Shown here one piece after another: positions 27,286 through 36,668 of a DNA stretch of 64,000 bases. The notes under the pieces are model-generated. The model was not told where the DNA came from and made no database searches. It worked only from the letters and a program-made list of their open reading frames with translations. This DNA is from Janthinobacterium agaricidamnosum NBRC 102515 = DSM 9628 (GTDB lineage Bacteria; Pseudomonadota; Gammaproteobacteria; Burkholderiales; Burkholderiaceae_D), in assembly GCF_000723165.1 (NCBI RefSeq), contig NZ_HG322949.1, positions 1,322,025 to 1,386,024 of the forward strand. Direction: 5' to 3'. Positions within the stretch are counted from its first letter, which is position 1. Every line of letters starts with the position of its first letter. The translations under genes were made by a program, and so were the position numbers.

Positions 27286-27687
27286 ATGTCGCTATTTAAT
27301 ATCTTCAATGTGTCCGGCTCGGCCATGAGCGCCCAGGCGCAGCGCCTGAACGCCACTGCCAGCAACCTGGCCAACGCCGACAGCGCCACCAGCGCCAGCG
27401 GTCAGGCTTACCGCGCCAAGCAAGTGGTGTTCGAGGCGGTGCCGATGGCCAATGGCGGCACCGGCGTCAAGGTGCGCGAAGTGATCGAGGATCCGTCGCC
27501 GCCCAAAATGATGTACGACCCGAAAAGTCCGCTGGCCGACGACAAGGGGTATGTGGCCATGCCGAATGTCAATACGGTCGATGAAATGGTCAACATGCTG
27601 TCCGCTTCGCGCGCTTACCAGACCAATGTTGAAACGATGAATGCAGCCAAGTCGCTGTTGTTGAAAACCCTTACTCTAGGCCAATAA
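27286..27687 (+). CDS. flgC: Flagellar proximal rod protein FlgC
   Basis: A 133-residue rod protein: the N-terminal [22 protein letters not shown] and the C-terminal [39 protein letters not shown] are typical. Two bases separate it from flgB. Confidence 0.97.
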   Translation: MSLFNIFNVSGSAMSAQAQRLNATASNLANADSATSASGQAYRAKQVVFEAVPMANGGTGVKVREVIEDPSPPKMMYDPKSPLADDKGYVAMPNVNTVDEMVNMLSASRAYQTNVETMNAAKSLLLKTLTLGQ

Positions 27688-27702
27688 GGCTGGAAAGTTA
27701 TC

Positions 27703-28419
27703 ATGGCAACCGTCAATACTAATAACGTCATCAGCAATGACTTGATGTCCACGATGAATCCGAAGGCGCCCACCGTCGATCCGGATAGCGTGGAAGGGCA
27801 AACCAATAAATTCCTGACCTTGCTGGTGACCCAGCTGAAAAACCAGGATCCGATGAACCCGCTCGACAATGCGCAATTGACCAGCCAGCTGGCGCAATTG
27901 TCGACCGTGACCGGGATCAACAAGCTCAACACCACGGTGAATGCGCTGACGGCCAGCTACCAGAAAGCCGAATCGATGCAGGCGGCCAATTTGATCGGCC
28001 ATGGCGTATTGACTGCAGGTAATGCGATTGCCTTGAGCAAAAATCCCGACACCAAAAAGAGCGCCGCCCTGTTCGGCGTCGACCTGGGGACGGCGGCCGA
28101 CAACGTCAAGGTGGTGATACGCGACAGCAGCGGCAAGGAAGTGCACAGCATCGACCTGGGCGCGCAGCCGGCCGGCACCTTGCCATTGGGCTGGGACGGC
28201 ACCATCGACCAGAAGGACGCCGACGGCAAGCCCATCCTCCTGGAGCCAGGCAACTATACCTTCGATGTCGTGGCCACCCGTGGCGGCGCCAAGCTGAAAG
28301 ACGCCACCGCGCTGACCTTCGGTTCGGTGGCCAGCGTGTCGACCAATGCCGACGGCGTCAAATTGAACGTGCCTGGCGTGGGCAAGATCACGATGGCCGA
28401 CGTCAAGCAAATTTTGTAA
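27703..28419 (+). CDS. flgD: Flagellar hook cap protein FlgD
   Basis: A 238-residue hook scaffolding protein. The N-terminal region NKFLTLLVTQLKNQDPMNPLDNAQLTSQLAQLSTVTGINKLN is the hallmark; a Fn3/tudor-like pair of beta domains follows. The cap polymerises FlgE and is later replaced by FlgK. Length is normal. Confidence 0.97.
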   Translation: MATVNTNNVISNDLMSTMNPKAPTVDPDSVEGQTNKFLTLLVTQLKNQDPMNPLDNAQLTSQLAQLSTVTGINKLNTTVNALTASYQKAESMQAANLIGHGVLTAGNAIALSKNPDTKKSAALFGVDLGTAADNVKVVIRDSSGKEVHSIDLGAQPAGTLPLGWDGTIDQKDADGKPILLEPGNYTFDVVATRGGAKLKDATALTFGSVASVSTNADGVKLNVPGVGKITMADVKQIL

Positions 28420-28488
28420 CCAGGCTGTCATCGTTCGCTCATCCTTCATTCGTCACCGCACCTTTCATCGCGTTACCAGGAGAATAAA

Positions 28489-30039
28489 ATGTCATTCCAA
28501 CAAGGACTCAGCGGCCTGAACGGCGCAGCCAAATCGCTCGACGTCATCGGCAACAATATCGCCAACTCCAGCACCGTCGGTTTTAAACAGTCGCAGGCCC
28601 AGTTCGCCGATATTTATGCCAATTCGCTCAATGGCCTCGGCGGCAACCAGCCCGGCATCGGCGTATCGGTGTCGCAAATCGCCCAGCAATTTACGCAAGG
28701 TAACTTCGAAAATTCGGCCAACCCGCTCGACGTGGCGATCAACGGCGGCGGTTTTTTCCGCACCTCGGTCAATGGCACGATCCAGTATTCGCGCAATGGC
28801 CAGTTCCAGGTCGACAAGCAGGGCTTCATCGTCAACGCCCAACTGGCCCAGCTGACCGGCTACAAGGCCGATTCCACCGGCAAGATCTCGACCGGTGCGC
28901 CGCAGCCGATCCAGATCGATTCGTCCGACATGAAGCCGCAGGCGACCACCAAGGTCGATACCTTTCATAACCTGAATTCGAATACGGCGATGCCGACGGT
29001 CACGCCATTCAATCCCAACGATCCGAATTCCTTCAGCAAGGAATTTCCGGCCGAAGTATTCGATTCGCTCGGCAATTCGCACGTCATGTCGACTTATTAC
29101 GTCAAGACCGGCACCAACACCTGGGATATCTACACCGGCGTCGACAAGGTTGAAGTCAACAGCATGAAAGCGGCCGCCGCGGCGCAAACCGACCCGGCGG
29201 CGATCGCCGCGCGCGCCGCCTACCAGGCCGCCGTCACGGCGGTGCCGGCCAACGCCGGCGCCGTGATCGCCGCCGCGGTCGCGTACGCCCACGCGGCCGG
29301 CGCCGCCGTCACTACCGCCGCCACCGCCGCCGGCGCCAATGCCGCGCAATTGGCGGCGATCGCGGCAACCTATACCGGCGCGGTGGCCGATGGCCAGAAC
29401 GGCGGCCTGACGCCGGACCAGATCGACAAGGCGATCGCCGGCGCGACCAATGTGCCGGCCACCAAATCCGGTTCGCTGATCTTTACCACGCTGGGCACGC
29501 TGGACAAGACGGCGATGCTGGCGCTGACGCCGCCGCAAACCTTGCCGCTGACCGTCAACCTGCCGATTTTCCCGGCCACCGGCGCCAATCCGAGCCTGGC
29601 GGTGAAAGTCGACTTCAGCAATACCACCCAGCTCGGCACGCCGACCAGCGAGAAGGCAAAACCGACCGTCGACGGTTTTACCGGCGGCCAGCTGACCCGC
29701 TTCTCGGTCGGTCCGGACGGCATCATCACTGGCCAGTACAGCAACGGCAAGACGCGCGCGCTGGCGCAAGTGGTGCTGGCTAATTTTGCCAATCCGAATG
29801 GACTGCAACCTCTGGGCAATAATGCCTGGGCCGAGACGTCGAGCTCCGGCGGTCCGCTGGTCGGCGAACCGGGTACCAGCAGCCTCGGTAATCTGCGCTC
29901 GCAATCGGTGGAAGTGTCGAACGTCGACCTGACCGCCGAACTGGTCAACATGATCACCGCGCAGCGCGCGTATCAAGCCAATGCGCAAACCATCAAGACC
30001 CAGGACTCGGTATTGCAAACCCTGGTCAACCTGCGCTGA
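28489..30039 (+). CDS. flgE: Flagellar hook protein FlgE with an Ala-rich insert
   Basis: A 516-residue hook subunit, about 100 residues longer than common FlgE (roughly 400). Ends are canonical: SFQQGLSGLNGAAKSLDVIGNNIANSSTVGFKQS and DLTAELVNMITAQRAYQANAQTIKTQDSVLQTLVNL. Between YYVKTGTNTWDIYTGVD and SGSLIFTTLGTL, where other FlgE are continuous, there is a stretch of about 98 residues (228-325) in which alanine dominates (AAAAAQTDPAAIAARAAYQAAVTAV and similar). It probably forms extra helices on the outer face of the hook. The frame stays open and codon use looks like the rest. Confidence 0.95.
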   Translation: MSFQQGLSGLNGAAKSLDVIGNNIANSSTVGFKQSQAQFADIYANSLNGLGGNQPGIGVSVSQIAQQFTQGNFENSANPLDVAINGGGFFRTSVNGTIQYSRNGQFQVDKQGFIVNAQLAQLTGYKADSTGKISTGAPQPIQIDSSDMKPQATTKVDTFHNLNSNTAMPTVTPFNPNDPNSFSKEFPAEVFDSLGNSHVMSTYYVKTGTNTWDIYTGVDKVEVNSMKAAAAAQTDPAAIAARAAYQAAVTAVPANAGAVIAAAVAYAHAAGAAVTTAATAAGANAAQLAAIAATYTGAVADGQNGGLTPDQIDKAIAGATNVPATKSGSLIFTTLGTLDKTAMLALTPPQTLPLTVNLPIFPATGANPSLAVKVDFSNTTQLGTPTSEKAKPTVDGFTGGQLTRFSVGPDGIITGQYSNGKTRALAQVVLANFANPNGLQPLGNNAWAETSSSGGPLVGEPGTSSLGNLRSQSVEVSNVDLTAELVNMITAQRAYQANAQTIKTQDSVLQTLVNLR

Positions 30040-30108
30040 TTACTAAAGCGCATCGTCAAGCGGCGGCAAACGGCATGGTCCGTTTGCCGCCGCCGCAAGG
30101 AGAACCCC

Positions 30109-30849
30109 ATGGACCGTCTGATTTATACCGCGCTGAGCGGCGCCAAGCATGTGCTGGAACAGCAAGCCACCACCGCCAACAACCTGGCCAACGCCTCGAG
30201 CACCGGTTTCCGCGCCCAGCTCGATTCGTTTCGCGCCGTACCGGTGGTGTACGACGGCTTGCCGACCCGCGCTTTTGTGTCCGATACCACGGTCGGCAGC
30301 AATTTCGCCCAGGGGCCGATCCAGCAAACCGGCCGCCCGCTCGACGTGGCGCTGCAAAACCAGGGCTGGATCGTGGTGCAGGCGCCGGACGGCACCGAAG
30401 CCTATACCCGCAATGGCAGCTTGAAGATCAATGAAAACGGCGTGCTGCAAACCCAGAACGGCTTGACGGTGCAGGGCGATACCGGGCCGCTGTCGGTGCC
30501 GCCCGACGTGACCGTGGCGATCGCCACCGACGGTACCATCGGCACCTTGTCGACCGACCCGCAACCGGGCCCGGCCATCGTGCTGGGACGCATCAAGCTG
30601 GTCAATCCGCCGGAACAGTCGCTGGTGCGCGGCGACGACGGTCTGTTCCGCCTGAAGGATGGCAGCGCGGCGCCGGCCGACCCGAACGTCAAGCTCGCTT
30701 CCGGCGCGCTGGAAGGCAGCAACGTCAATCCGGTCGATGCGATGGTCAGCATGATCAGCCTCGGCCGCCAGTTCGAGACGCAAATGAGTTTATTGAAGAA
30801 TGCCGAGAATAACGCGGCGAAAGCGACCCAGATCCTCGCTTTGAATTAA
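30109..30849 (+). CDS. flgF: Flagellar proximal rod protein FlgF
   Basis: A 246-residue rod protein starting MDRLIYTALSGAKHVLEQQATTANNLANASSTGFRAQ and ending with the axial motif VNPVDAMVSMISLGRQFETQMSLLKNAENNAAKATQILALN. Length is normal. Confidence 0.97.
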   Translation: MDRLIYTALSGAKHVLEQQATTANNLANASSTGFRAQLDSFRAVPVVYDGLPTRAFVSDTTVGSNFAQGPIQQTGRPLDVALQNQGWIVVQAPDGTEAYTRNGSLKINENGVLQTQNGLTVQGDTGPLSVPPDVTVAIATDGTIGTLSTDPQPGPAIVLGRIKLVNPPEQSLVRGDDGLFRLKDGSAAPADPNVKLASGALEGSNVNPVDAMVSMISLGRQFETQMSLLKNAENNAAKATQILALN

Positions 30850-30919
30850 TGGCATGGAGCGCATAATCACTGCATAGAATTTCGTCGCGCGCCGCTGGCC
30901 GCTGTTATTGGAGAAAGAA

Positions 30920-31702
30920 ATGATACGTTCACTATGGATAGCCAAGACTGGCCTGGAAGCGCAGCAGACGCAGATGGATGTGATTTCCAATAACCTGGCC
31001 AACGTCAGTACCACCGGCTTCAAGAAGTCGCGCGCCGTGTTCGAGGATTTGCTGTACCAAAACGTGCGCCAGCCTGGCGCGCAGTCGTCGCAGCAAACCC
31101 AGTTGCCATCCGGCTTGCAGATCGGTACCGGCGCGCGCGTGGTGGCCACCGAACGCATCCATACCCAGGGCAATCCCCAGGCGACCGGCAATTCGCGCGA
31201 CCTGATGATCAACGGATCGGGCTTTTTCCAGGTGTTGCTGCCGGACGGCTCCACCGCCTACACCCGCGACGGCTCGTTCCAGACCGACAGCACTGGCCAG
31301 ATGGTCACCTCGGAAGGATTCGTGATCCAGCCGGCGATCACCATTCCGACCAATGCGCTGAAGCTGACCGTCGCGCGCGACGGCACCGTGTCGGCCACGT
31401 TGCCGCCGAATAATACCGAGACCCAGCTCGGCACGCTGCAAGTGACCACCTTCGTCAATCCGGCCGGGCTGGAATCGAAGGGCGAGAACCTGTACATGGA
31501 AACCGGCGCTTCCGGCACGCCCCAGACCAATACCGCGGGCACCAATGGCGCCGGGTACGTGCTGCAGGGGTATATCGAGGCGTCGAACGTCAACGTGGCC
31601 GAGGAAATGGTCAACATGATCCAGACCCAGCGCGCCTATGAAATCAACAGCAAGGCGATCAGCACCTCGGATCAGATGCTGCAAAAGCTGACCCAGCTGT
31701 AA
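30920..31702 (+). CDS. flgG: Flagellar distal rod protein FlgG
   Basis: A 260-residue protein, the exact usual length for FlgG, starting [47 protein letters not shown]. The ATG at 30920 is set by GGAG six bases upstream; a further in-frame ATG at 30908 would add four residues. It ends with [35 protein letters not shown]. Confidence 0.98.
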   Translation: MIRSLWIAKTGLEAQQTQMDVISNNLANVSTTGFKKSRAVFEDLLYQNVRQPGAQSSQQTQLPSGLQIGTGARVVATERIHTQGNPQATGNSRDLMINGSGFFQVLLPDGSTAYTRDGSFQTDSTGQMVTSEGFVIQPAITIPTNALKLTVARDGTVSATLPPNNTETQLGTLQVTTFVNPAGLESKGENLYMETGASGTPQTNTAGTNGAGYVLQGYIEASNVNVAEEMVNMIQTQRAYEINSKAISTSDQMLQKLTQL

Positions 31703-31780
31703 TACGGTTCGCCGCGCTGCTTCATCGGTTTATTTTTTTGAGTAGTAATGCCGTCCGCACCAGGGCGGCCCGGAGGTTCC

Positions 31781-32440
31781 ATGAAATATCCTGTCCCTGT
31801 CATGACGATCGTTGGCGTCGCGCTGGTCTTGTCCGGCTGTGCCGTGACGCCGACCTCGATCGTGCAATTGCCGACCACCTCGCGCGCGCCGGTCACCGAT
31901 CCGGTGCTGCCGGCCAATGGCGCGATTTTCCAGGCCAGCGCCTACCGGCCGGCGTTTGAAGACCGCCGCGCGCGCCTGGTCGGCGATACGCTGACCATCG
32001 CCATCACCGAACGCACCAACGCGGTCAAGGCCGGCGCCAGTTCCGGCAACAAGAGCGGCAGCGTTGGCTTCACCACGCCCGGCCTGGCGCAGGGCCGCTT
32101 CGGCGGCACGGTCAGCGCCAATGGCAGCAGCAAGTTCGCCGACGGCGACAACCAGTCGGCCAGCAACACCTTTAATGGCACGATCGGCGTCACGGTGGTC
32201 GAAGTGCTGCCTAACGGCAACTTGATCGTCGCGGGCGAAAAACAGATCGCGATGAACAAGGGCATCGAATTCATTCGTTTTTCCGGCATGGTCAATCCTG
32301 ATACCATCGGCAGCGGCAACGTGGTGCCGTCGACCCAGGTGGCCGATGCGCGCGTCGAATACCGCACCAACAGCCAGATCGACCGCGCCGAAATGGCGTC
32401 GATGGCGTCGCGTTTCTTCCTCAGCCTGCTGCCGTTCTGA
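31781..32440 (+). CDS. flgH: Flagellar L-ring lipoprotein FlgH
   Basis: A 219-residue outer-membrane lipoprotein. The signal peptide ends in the lipobox LVLSGC with the lipidated cysteine at about residue 20. The ring body includes SAYRPAFEDRRARLVGDTLTIAITE, GTIGVTVVEVLPNGNLIVAGEKQI and FIRFSGMVNPDTI. The ATG at 31781 follows GGAGG by six bases. Confidence 0.97.
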   Translation: MKYPVPVMTIVGVALVLSGCAVTPTSIVQLPTTSRAPVTDPVLPANGAIFQASAYRPAFEDRRARLVGDTLTIAITERTNAVKAGASSGNKSGSVGFTTPGLAQGRFGGTVSANGSSKFADGDNQSASNTFNGTIGVTVVEVLPNGNLIVAGEKQIAMNKGIEFIRFSGMVNPDTIGSGNVVPSTQVADARVEYRTNSQIDRAEMASMASRFFLSLLPF

Positions 32441-32442
32441 TC

Positions 32443-33573
32443 ATGGCCATTTTCACTTCCCCCCTGTTGCGCGGCGCCAAGGCCCTTGGCCTGGCCCTGC
32501 TGATGCTGGCCTCGGCCGCCCCTTCGGCCCAGGCCGAGCGCCTGAAAGACCTGGCCAGCATCGGCGGCGTGCGGCAAAACCAATTGATGGGTTACGGCCT
32601 GGTGGTCGGCCTCGACGGCAGCGGCGACCAGACCACGCAAACCCCGTTCACCGTGCAAAGCGTGGTGTCGATGCTGCAGCAAATGGGCGTCAACCTGCCG
32701 CAAGGCATCAGTTTACAACTGAAAAACGTCGCCGCCGTGATGGTGACCACGTCGCTGCCGGCGTTCGCCCAGCCGGGCCAGTTGCTGGACGTGACCGTAT
32801 CGTCGATGGGCAACGCCAAGAGCTTGCGCGGCGGTACCCTGGTGATGACCCCGCTGAAAGGCGCCGATGGTCAGATTTACGGCATGGCGCAGGGCAACGT
32901 GCTGGTCGGCGGCGTCGGCGCGCAGGCGGCCGGCAGTTCGGTGCAAGTGAATCACCTGAGCGTCGGCCGGATTTCCGGCGGCGCCACGGTGGAGCGCGCG
33001 GTATTGTCCGCGCTGGGCGCCGACAATACCATCCGTCTCGAATTGAACGCCACCGACTTTTCGACCGCCAGCCGGGTGGTCGACGCGGTCAACAGCCGTT
33101 TCGGCCCCGGCACCGCGGCGGCGCTGGATGGCCGCGTGATCCAGGTGCGCTCGCCCGGCGGCAGCGACCAGCGGGTGGCCTTCCTCGGCGCGCTGGAAAG
33201 CATCGACGTCAATCCGGCGCAGCTGGCGGCCAAGGTGATCTTGAACGCCCGCACCGGCTCGGTGGTGATGAACCAGGCGGTGACGCTGGAAACTTGCGCG
33301 ATTTCGCATGGCAACTTGTCGGTCAGCATTAATGTCGAGCCACAAGTGAGCCAGCCGAATCCGCTGTCGCGCGGCCAGACCGTGGTGACCCAGACGGCCC
33401 AGATCGATATCAAGAAAGAGCCCGGCAAAGTCATGCTGGTCAAGGGCGGCGCGTCGCTGGCCGACGTGGTCAAGGCGCTTAATGCGATCGGCGCGTCGCC
33501 GCAAGACTTGCTGGCGATCCTGCAAGCGATGAAGGCCGCCGGTTCGCTGCGCGCCGAACTCGAAATCATTTAA
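32443..33573 (+). CDS. flgI: Flagellar P-ring protein FlgI
   Basis: A 376-residue periplasmic ring protein with a Sec signal peptide (LGLALLMLASAAPSAQA) and the signature RLKDLASIGGVRQNQLMGYGLVVGLDGSGDQTTQTPFT. It needs FlgA for assembly. It starts two bases after flgH. Confidence 0.98.
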   Translation: MAIFTSPLLRGAKALGLALLMLASAAPSAQAERLKDLASIGGVRQNQLMGYGLVVGLDGSGDQTTQTPFTVQSVVSMLQQMGVNLPQGISLQLKNVAAVMVTTSLPAFAQPGQLLDVTVSSMGNAKSLRGGTLVMTPLKGADGQIYGMAQGNVLVGGVGAQAAGSSVQVNHLSVGRISGGATVERAVLSALGADNTIRLELNATDFSTASRVVDAVNSRFGPGTAAALDGRVIQVRSPGGSDQRVAFLGALESIDVNPAQLAAKVILNARTGSVVMNQAVTLETCAISHGNLSVSINVEPQVSQPNPLSRGQTVVTQTAQIDIKKEPGKVMLVKGGASLADVVKALNAIGASPQDLLAILQAMKAAGSLRAELEII

Positions 33574-33588
33574 GGGAAGGGGCGCGCC

Positions 33589-34545
33589 ATGATCAGTCAA
33601 CCGCAGAGCGGCAATCTCACCGACCTGAGCAACAAGGCCGCCTACGATATCAAGGGCCTGAACGGACTGCGCCAGTCGGCCAAGGCGAACGACCCGGAAG
33701 CGATCAAGGGCGCGGCGACCCAGTTCGAAGCCATGTTCCTCAACATGATGATGAAAAGCATGCGCGACGCCACGCCGCAAGACGGCATCATGGATAACCA
33801 GCAAACCAAGATGTACACCTCGATGCTGGACCAGCAAACCAGCCAGAGCATGGCCAAGCGCGGCACCGGCCTGGCCGATATGCTGGTGCGGCAATTGTCG
33901 GCCAATCAGCAGACGCTGGCGCTGGACGGCGCCAGCGAATTGCCGTCGCCCCGTTCGTCGAGCATGGCGGCGGCGCTGGAAGCGTTCCGCCAGCAACAAA
34001 GCCAGGGCCGGGGACAAGGCGAGGGCCAGGGCGTGGTCGGCGGCAGCGCCGTGCCGGCCGGCGACAAGGGCGCCTCGACCCAGGCGCCCCATGTGCGCGC
34101 GTTCCAGGAAAAACTGGGCGCCCACGCCGACGAGGCCAGCCGCGCCACCGGCATCCCGGCCAAGTTCATGCTGGGCCAGGCGGCGCTGGAAACCGGCTGG
34201 GGCAAGCGTGAAATCAAGGGCCGCGACGGCAGCAGCAGCCACAATTTGTTCGGCATCAAGGCGAGCGCGGACTGGAAAGGCAAGACCACCGACGCCGTCA
34301 CCACCGAATATGTGAATGGCAAGCCGCAAACCCGGGTCGAGAAATTCCGCGCCTACGATAGCTACGCCGACAGTTTCAAGGATTACGCACAATTGATTAC
34401 CGGCAACAAACGCTATGAAAAAGTATTGGCCAGCGCCGGCGACGCCAGCAGTTTTGCGCAAGGCTTGCAGCGCGCCGGTTATGCTACCGACCCGAATTAC
34501 GCCACCAAGCTGACCCGCATCATCAAGCATTCGCTGGTGGGATAA
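33589..34545 (+). CDS. flgJ: Flagellar rod cap and muramidase FlgJ
   Basis: A 318-residue two-domain protein. The N-terminal rod-cap part (about residues 1-100, KGAATQFEAMFLNMMMKSMRDATPQDGIMDNQQTKMYTSMLDQQ) is joined by a Gln/Gly-rich linker to a glucosaminidase/muramidase domain (about 165-310) with the catalytic glutamate Glu201 in AALETGWGKREI. It opens peptidoglycan for the rod. Last gene of the flgB operon before the flgK promoter. Confidence 0.97.
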   Translation: MISQPQSGNLTDLSNKAAYDIKGLNGLRQSAKANDPEAIKGAATQFEAMFLNMMMKSMRDATPQDGIMDNQQTKMYTSMLDQQTSQSMAKRGTGLADMLVRQLSANQQTLALDGASELPSPRSSSMAAALEAFRQQQSQGRGQGEGQGVVGGSAVPAGDKGASTQAPHVRAFQEKLGAHADEASRATGIPAKFMLGQAALETGWGKREIKGRDGSSSHNLFGIKASADWKGKTTDAVTTEYVNGKPQTRVEKFRAYDSYADSFKDYAQLITGNKRYEKVLASAGDASSFAQGLQRAGYATDPNYATKLTRIIKHSLVG

Positions 34546-34600
34546 GCGGCGAATACATGGGCGATTTACTAATTTTGCAAAGCGCCGCCAGCCGTCAATT

Positions 34601-34627
34601 TCAAGTTTTCGCCGCATCTGCCGTAAA
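34601..34627 (+). promoter_or_regulatory. Sigma-28 promoter of flgKL
   Basis: TCAAGTTT, 11 bp, GCCGTAAA; 13 of 16 positions match the FliA consensus. It is in the 111-bp gap between flgJ and flgK, 29 bases before the flgK ATG. Confidence 0.85.
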
Positions 34628-34656
34628 TCAACAAGACAGGACATAAAGAGCACATC

Positions 34657-36624
34657 ATGACATCTAGTCTCCTCAATATCGGCAAGAGCGGCTTGCTTGC
34701 GGCGCAAGTGGGCCTGGCGACGACCGGCCATAACATCACCAACGCCAATGTGGACGGTTATAACCGCCAGGTGGTGCTGCAGCAAAATTCCCCGGCCAAT
34801 AACCTGGGATATGGCTTCGTCGGCAACGGTACCGAGGTGTCCCAGGTCAAGCGCATGTACGACAGTTTCATGGCGAGCCAGGTCAATAGCGCCCAGGCGA
34901 CCACCAGTTCGCTCGATGCGTATTACAAGCAAATCAGCCAGATCGATAATTTCATGGCCGATCCGGACGCCGGCCTGTCGCCGGCGCTGCAGGATTTCTT
35001 CAAGGGCGTGCAGGATTTCAGCGCCAATCCGGGCTCGGTGGCGTCGCGCCAGGCGCTGCTGTCGAGCGCCAATTCGCTGGCGTCGCGTTTCCAGGGCATG
35101 AGCGCCCGTTTGCAGGATATTTACGATGGCGTCAATTCGCAAATCACGTCGAATGTGGCGGTCATCAATTCCTACGCCAAGCAAATCGCCGAACTGAACA
35201 ATACTATCGCCGGGTTGGCTGTCAATCAAAGCAATATGCCGAATGACTTGCTGGACCAGCGCGATCAACTGGTGACCGAGCTGAACAAGTACGTCAAGGC
35301 CACGGTTACCCCGGGCGAAAACAATACCGTGACCGTGTCGATCGGTTCCGGCCAGCCGATGGTGGTCGGCAACCGCGCTTTCGAACTGGGCACCACCGCC
35401 TCGCTGACCGATCCGAACCGGATCGAGGTCGGCTACAAGGTTGGCGACACCACCACTGTCTTGCCGAGCAATGCGCTGACCGGCGGTTCGCTGGGCGGCT
35501 TGCTGGACTTCCGCAGCGGCACGCTGGACCGGGTCCAGAATTCGCTGGGCAAGGTGGCGATCGCCCTGGCCAGCACGTTTAACGCCCAGCACAAGCTGGG
35601 ACAAGACTTGAATGGCGACATGGGCGGCGATTTTTTCAAGATCGCCCCGTCGGTGATCGGCGCCAGCCGCCTGAACAGCCCCAGCAACAGCAATGTGCTG
35701 TCGGCGGTGGTCAGCGATCCGAGCAAGCTGACCGGCAGCGATTACGCGTTGAAGTTCGACGGCACCAACTATACCGTCACGCGCCAGTCCGACGGCCAGA
35801 AGACCGTCATCAACCCGTATCCGCAAACCAAGCCGCAAACCATCGACGGCGTCGATTTTTCGATTTCCGGCACCGCCGCCGAGGGCGATAATTTTACTAT
35901 CCGGCCGACCGCCAACGGCGCTTCCGGCCTGAGCGTGCTGATCACCGACCGCAACAAGCTGGCCGCCGCCGCGCCGATCAGCACCGGCAGCCCAACGACC
36001 AATACCGGCAATGGCAAGATCAGCGCCGGCAGCGTCGACAAGGCTTACTTGACCCCGGGCAATGCCTTGACCGGTCAAGTCACGCTGACCTATGACAAGG
36101 CCAGCAATTCGCTGTCGGGTTTTCCGGCCGGGCAGGCGGTGGTGGTCACCAACAGCGCCGGCGTGTCGACCACCTATCCGGCCGGCACCGCCAGCATTCC
36201 GTATCACGAGGGCGACAACCTCAATTTTGGCGGCGTCAACGTGGCCATTAGCGGCACCCCGGGCAACCAGGATAAATTTACCATCGGCCCGAATAGCAAC
36301 GGTTCGGGCGATAACCGCAACGCCGCCTTGCTGGGCGCCTTGCAAACTAAAAATACCATGGATGGCGGCCATACCACCTTCCAGGGTTCGTATGCGGAAA
36401 CGGTGAGTTTCGTCGGCAATAAAACCCGCGAAGTGCAAATCAATGGTCTGGCCAGCGCGGCCTTGCTGGACCAGAACACTAAATCGCAGCAATCGGTGTC
36501 GGGCGTCAACCTCGATGAAGAAGCGGCCAATTTGCTGCGCTACCAGCAGGCTTACCAGGCTTGCGGCAAAGTCATGCAAATCGCCAGCACCCTGTTCGAT
36601 GTGGTCATCGGACTGGGGCGTTAA
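34657..36624 (+). CDS. flgK: Hook-filament junction protein FlgK
   Basis: A 655-residue hook-associated protein 1. The N-terminal axial motif LLNIGKSGLLAAQVGLATTGHNITNANVDGYNRQ and C-terminal GVNLDEEAANLLRYQQAYQACGKVMQIASTLFDVVIGLGR are canonical. The variable middle part is larger than in enterobacteria (about 550). It is exported with FlgN and transcribed from a sigma-28 promoter. Confidence 0.97.
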   Translation: MTSSLLNIGKSGLLAAQVGLATTGHNITNANVDGYNRQVVLQQNSPANNLGYGFVGNGTEVSQVKRMYDSFMASQVNSAQATTSSLDAYYKQISQIDNFMADPDAGLSPALQDFFKGVQDFSANPGSVASRQALLSSANSLASRFQGMSARLQDIYDGVNSQITSNVAVINSYAKQIAELNNTIAGLAVNQSNMPNDLLDQRDQLVTELNKYVKATVTPGENNTVTVSIGSGQPMVVGNRAFELGTTASLTDPNRIEVGYKVGDTTTVLPSNALTGGSLGGLLDFRSGTLDRVQNSLGKVAIALASTFNAQHKLGQDLNGDMGGDFFKIAPSVIGASRLNSPSNSNVLSAVVSDPSKLTGSDYALKFDGTNYTVTRQSDGQKTVINPYPQTKPQTIDGVDFSISGTAAEGDNFTIRPTANGASGLSVLITDRNKLAAAAPISTGSPTTNTGNGKISAGSVDKAYLTPGNALTGQVTLTYDKASNSLSGFPAGQAVVVTNSAGVSTTYPAGTASIPYHEGDNLNFGGVNVAISGTPGNQDKFTIGPNSNGSGDNRNAALLGALQTKNTMDGGHTTFQGSYAETVSFVGNKTREVQINGLASAALLDQNTKSQQSVSGVNLDEEAANLLRYQQAYQACGKVMQIASTLFDVVIGLGR

Positions 36625-36668
36625 TCAGCCGGGCATTTAGCGGCTTAGCATCCAGCTTAGGACAGATC

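Noticed and set aside
32713..36579. An open frame of 1288 codons on the minus strand opposite flgI, flgJ and flgK
   Set aside because: It crosses three well-defined flagellar genes and an operon boundary with no ribosome site and no recognisable domain; it is a codon-bias shadow.
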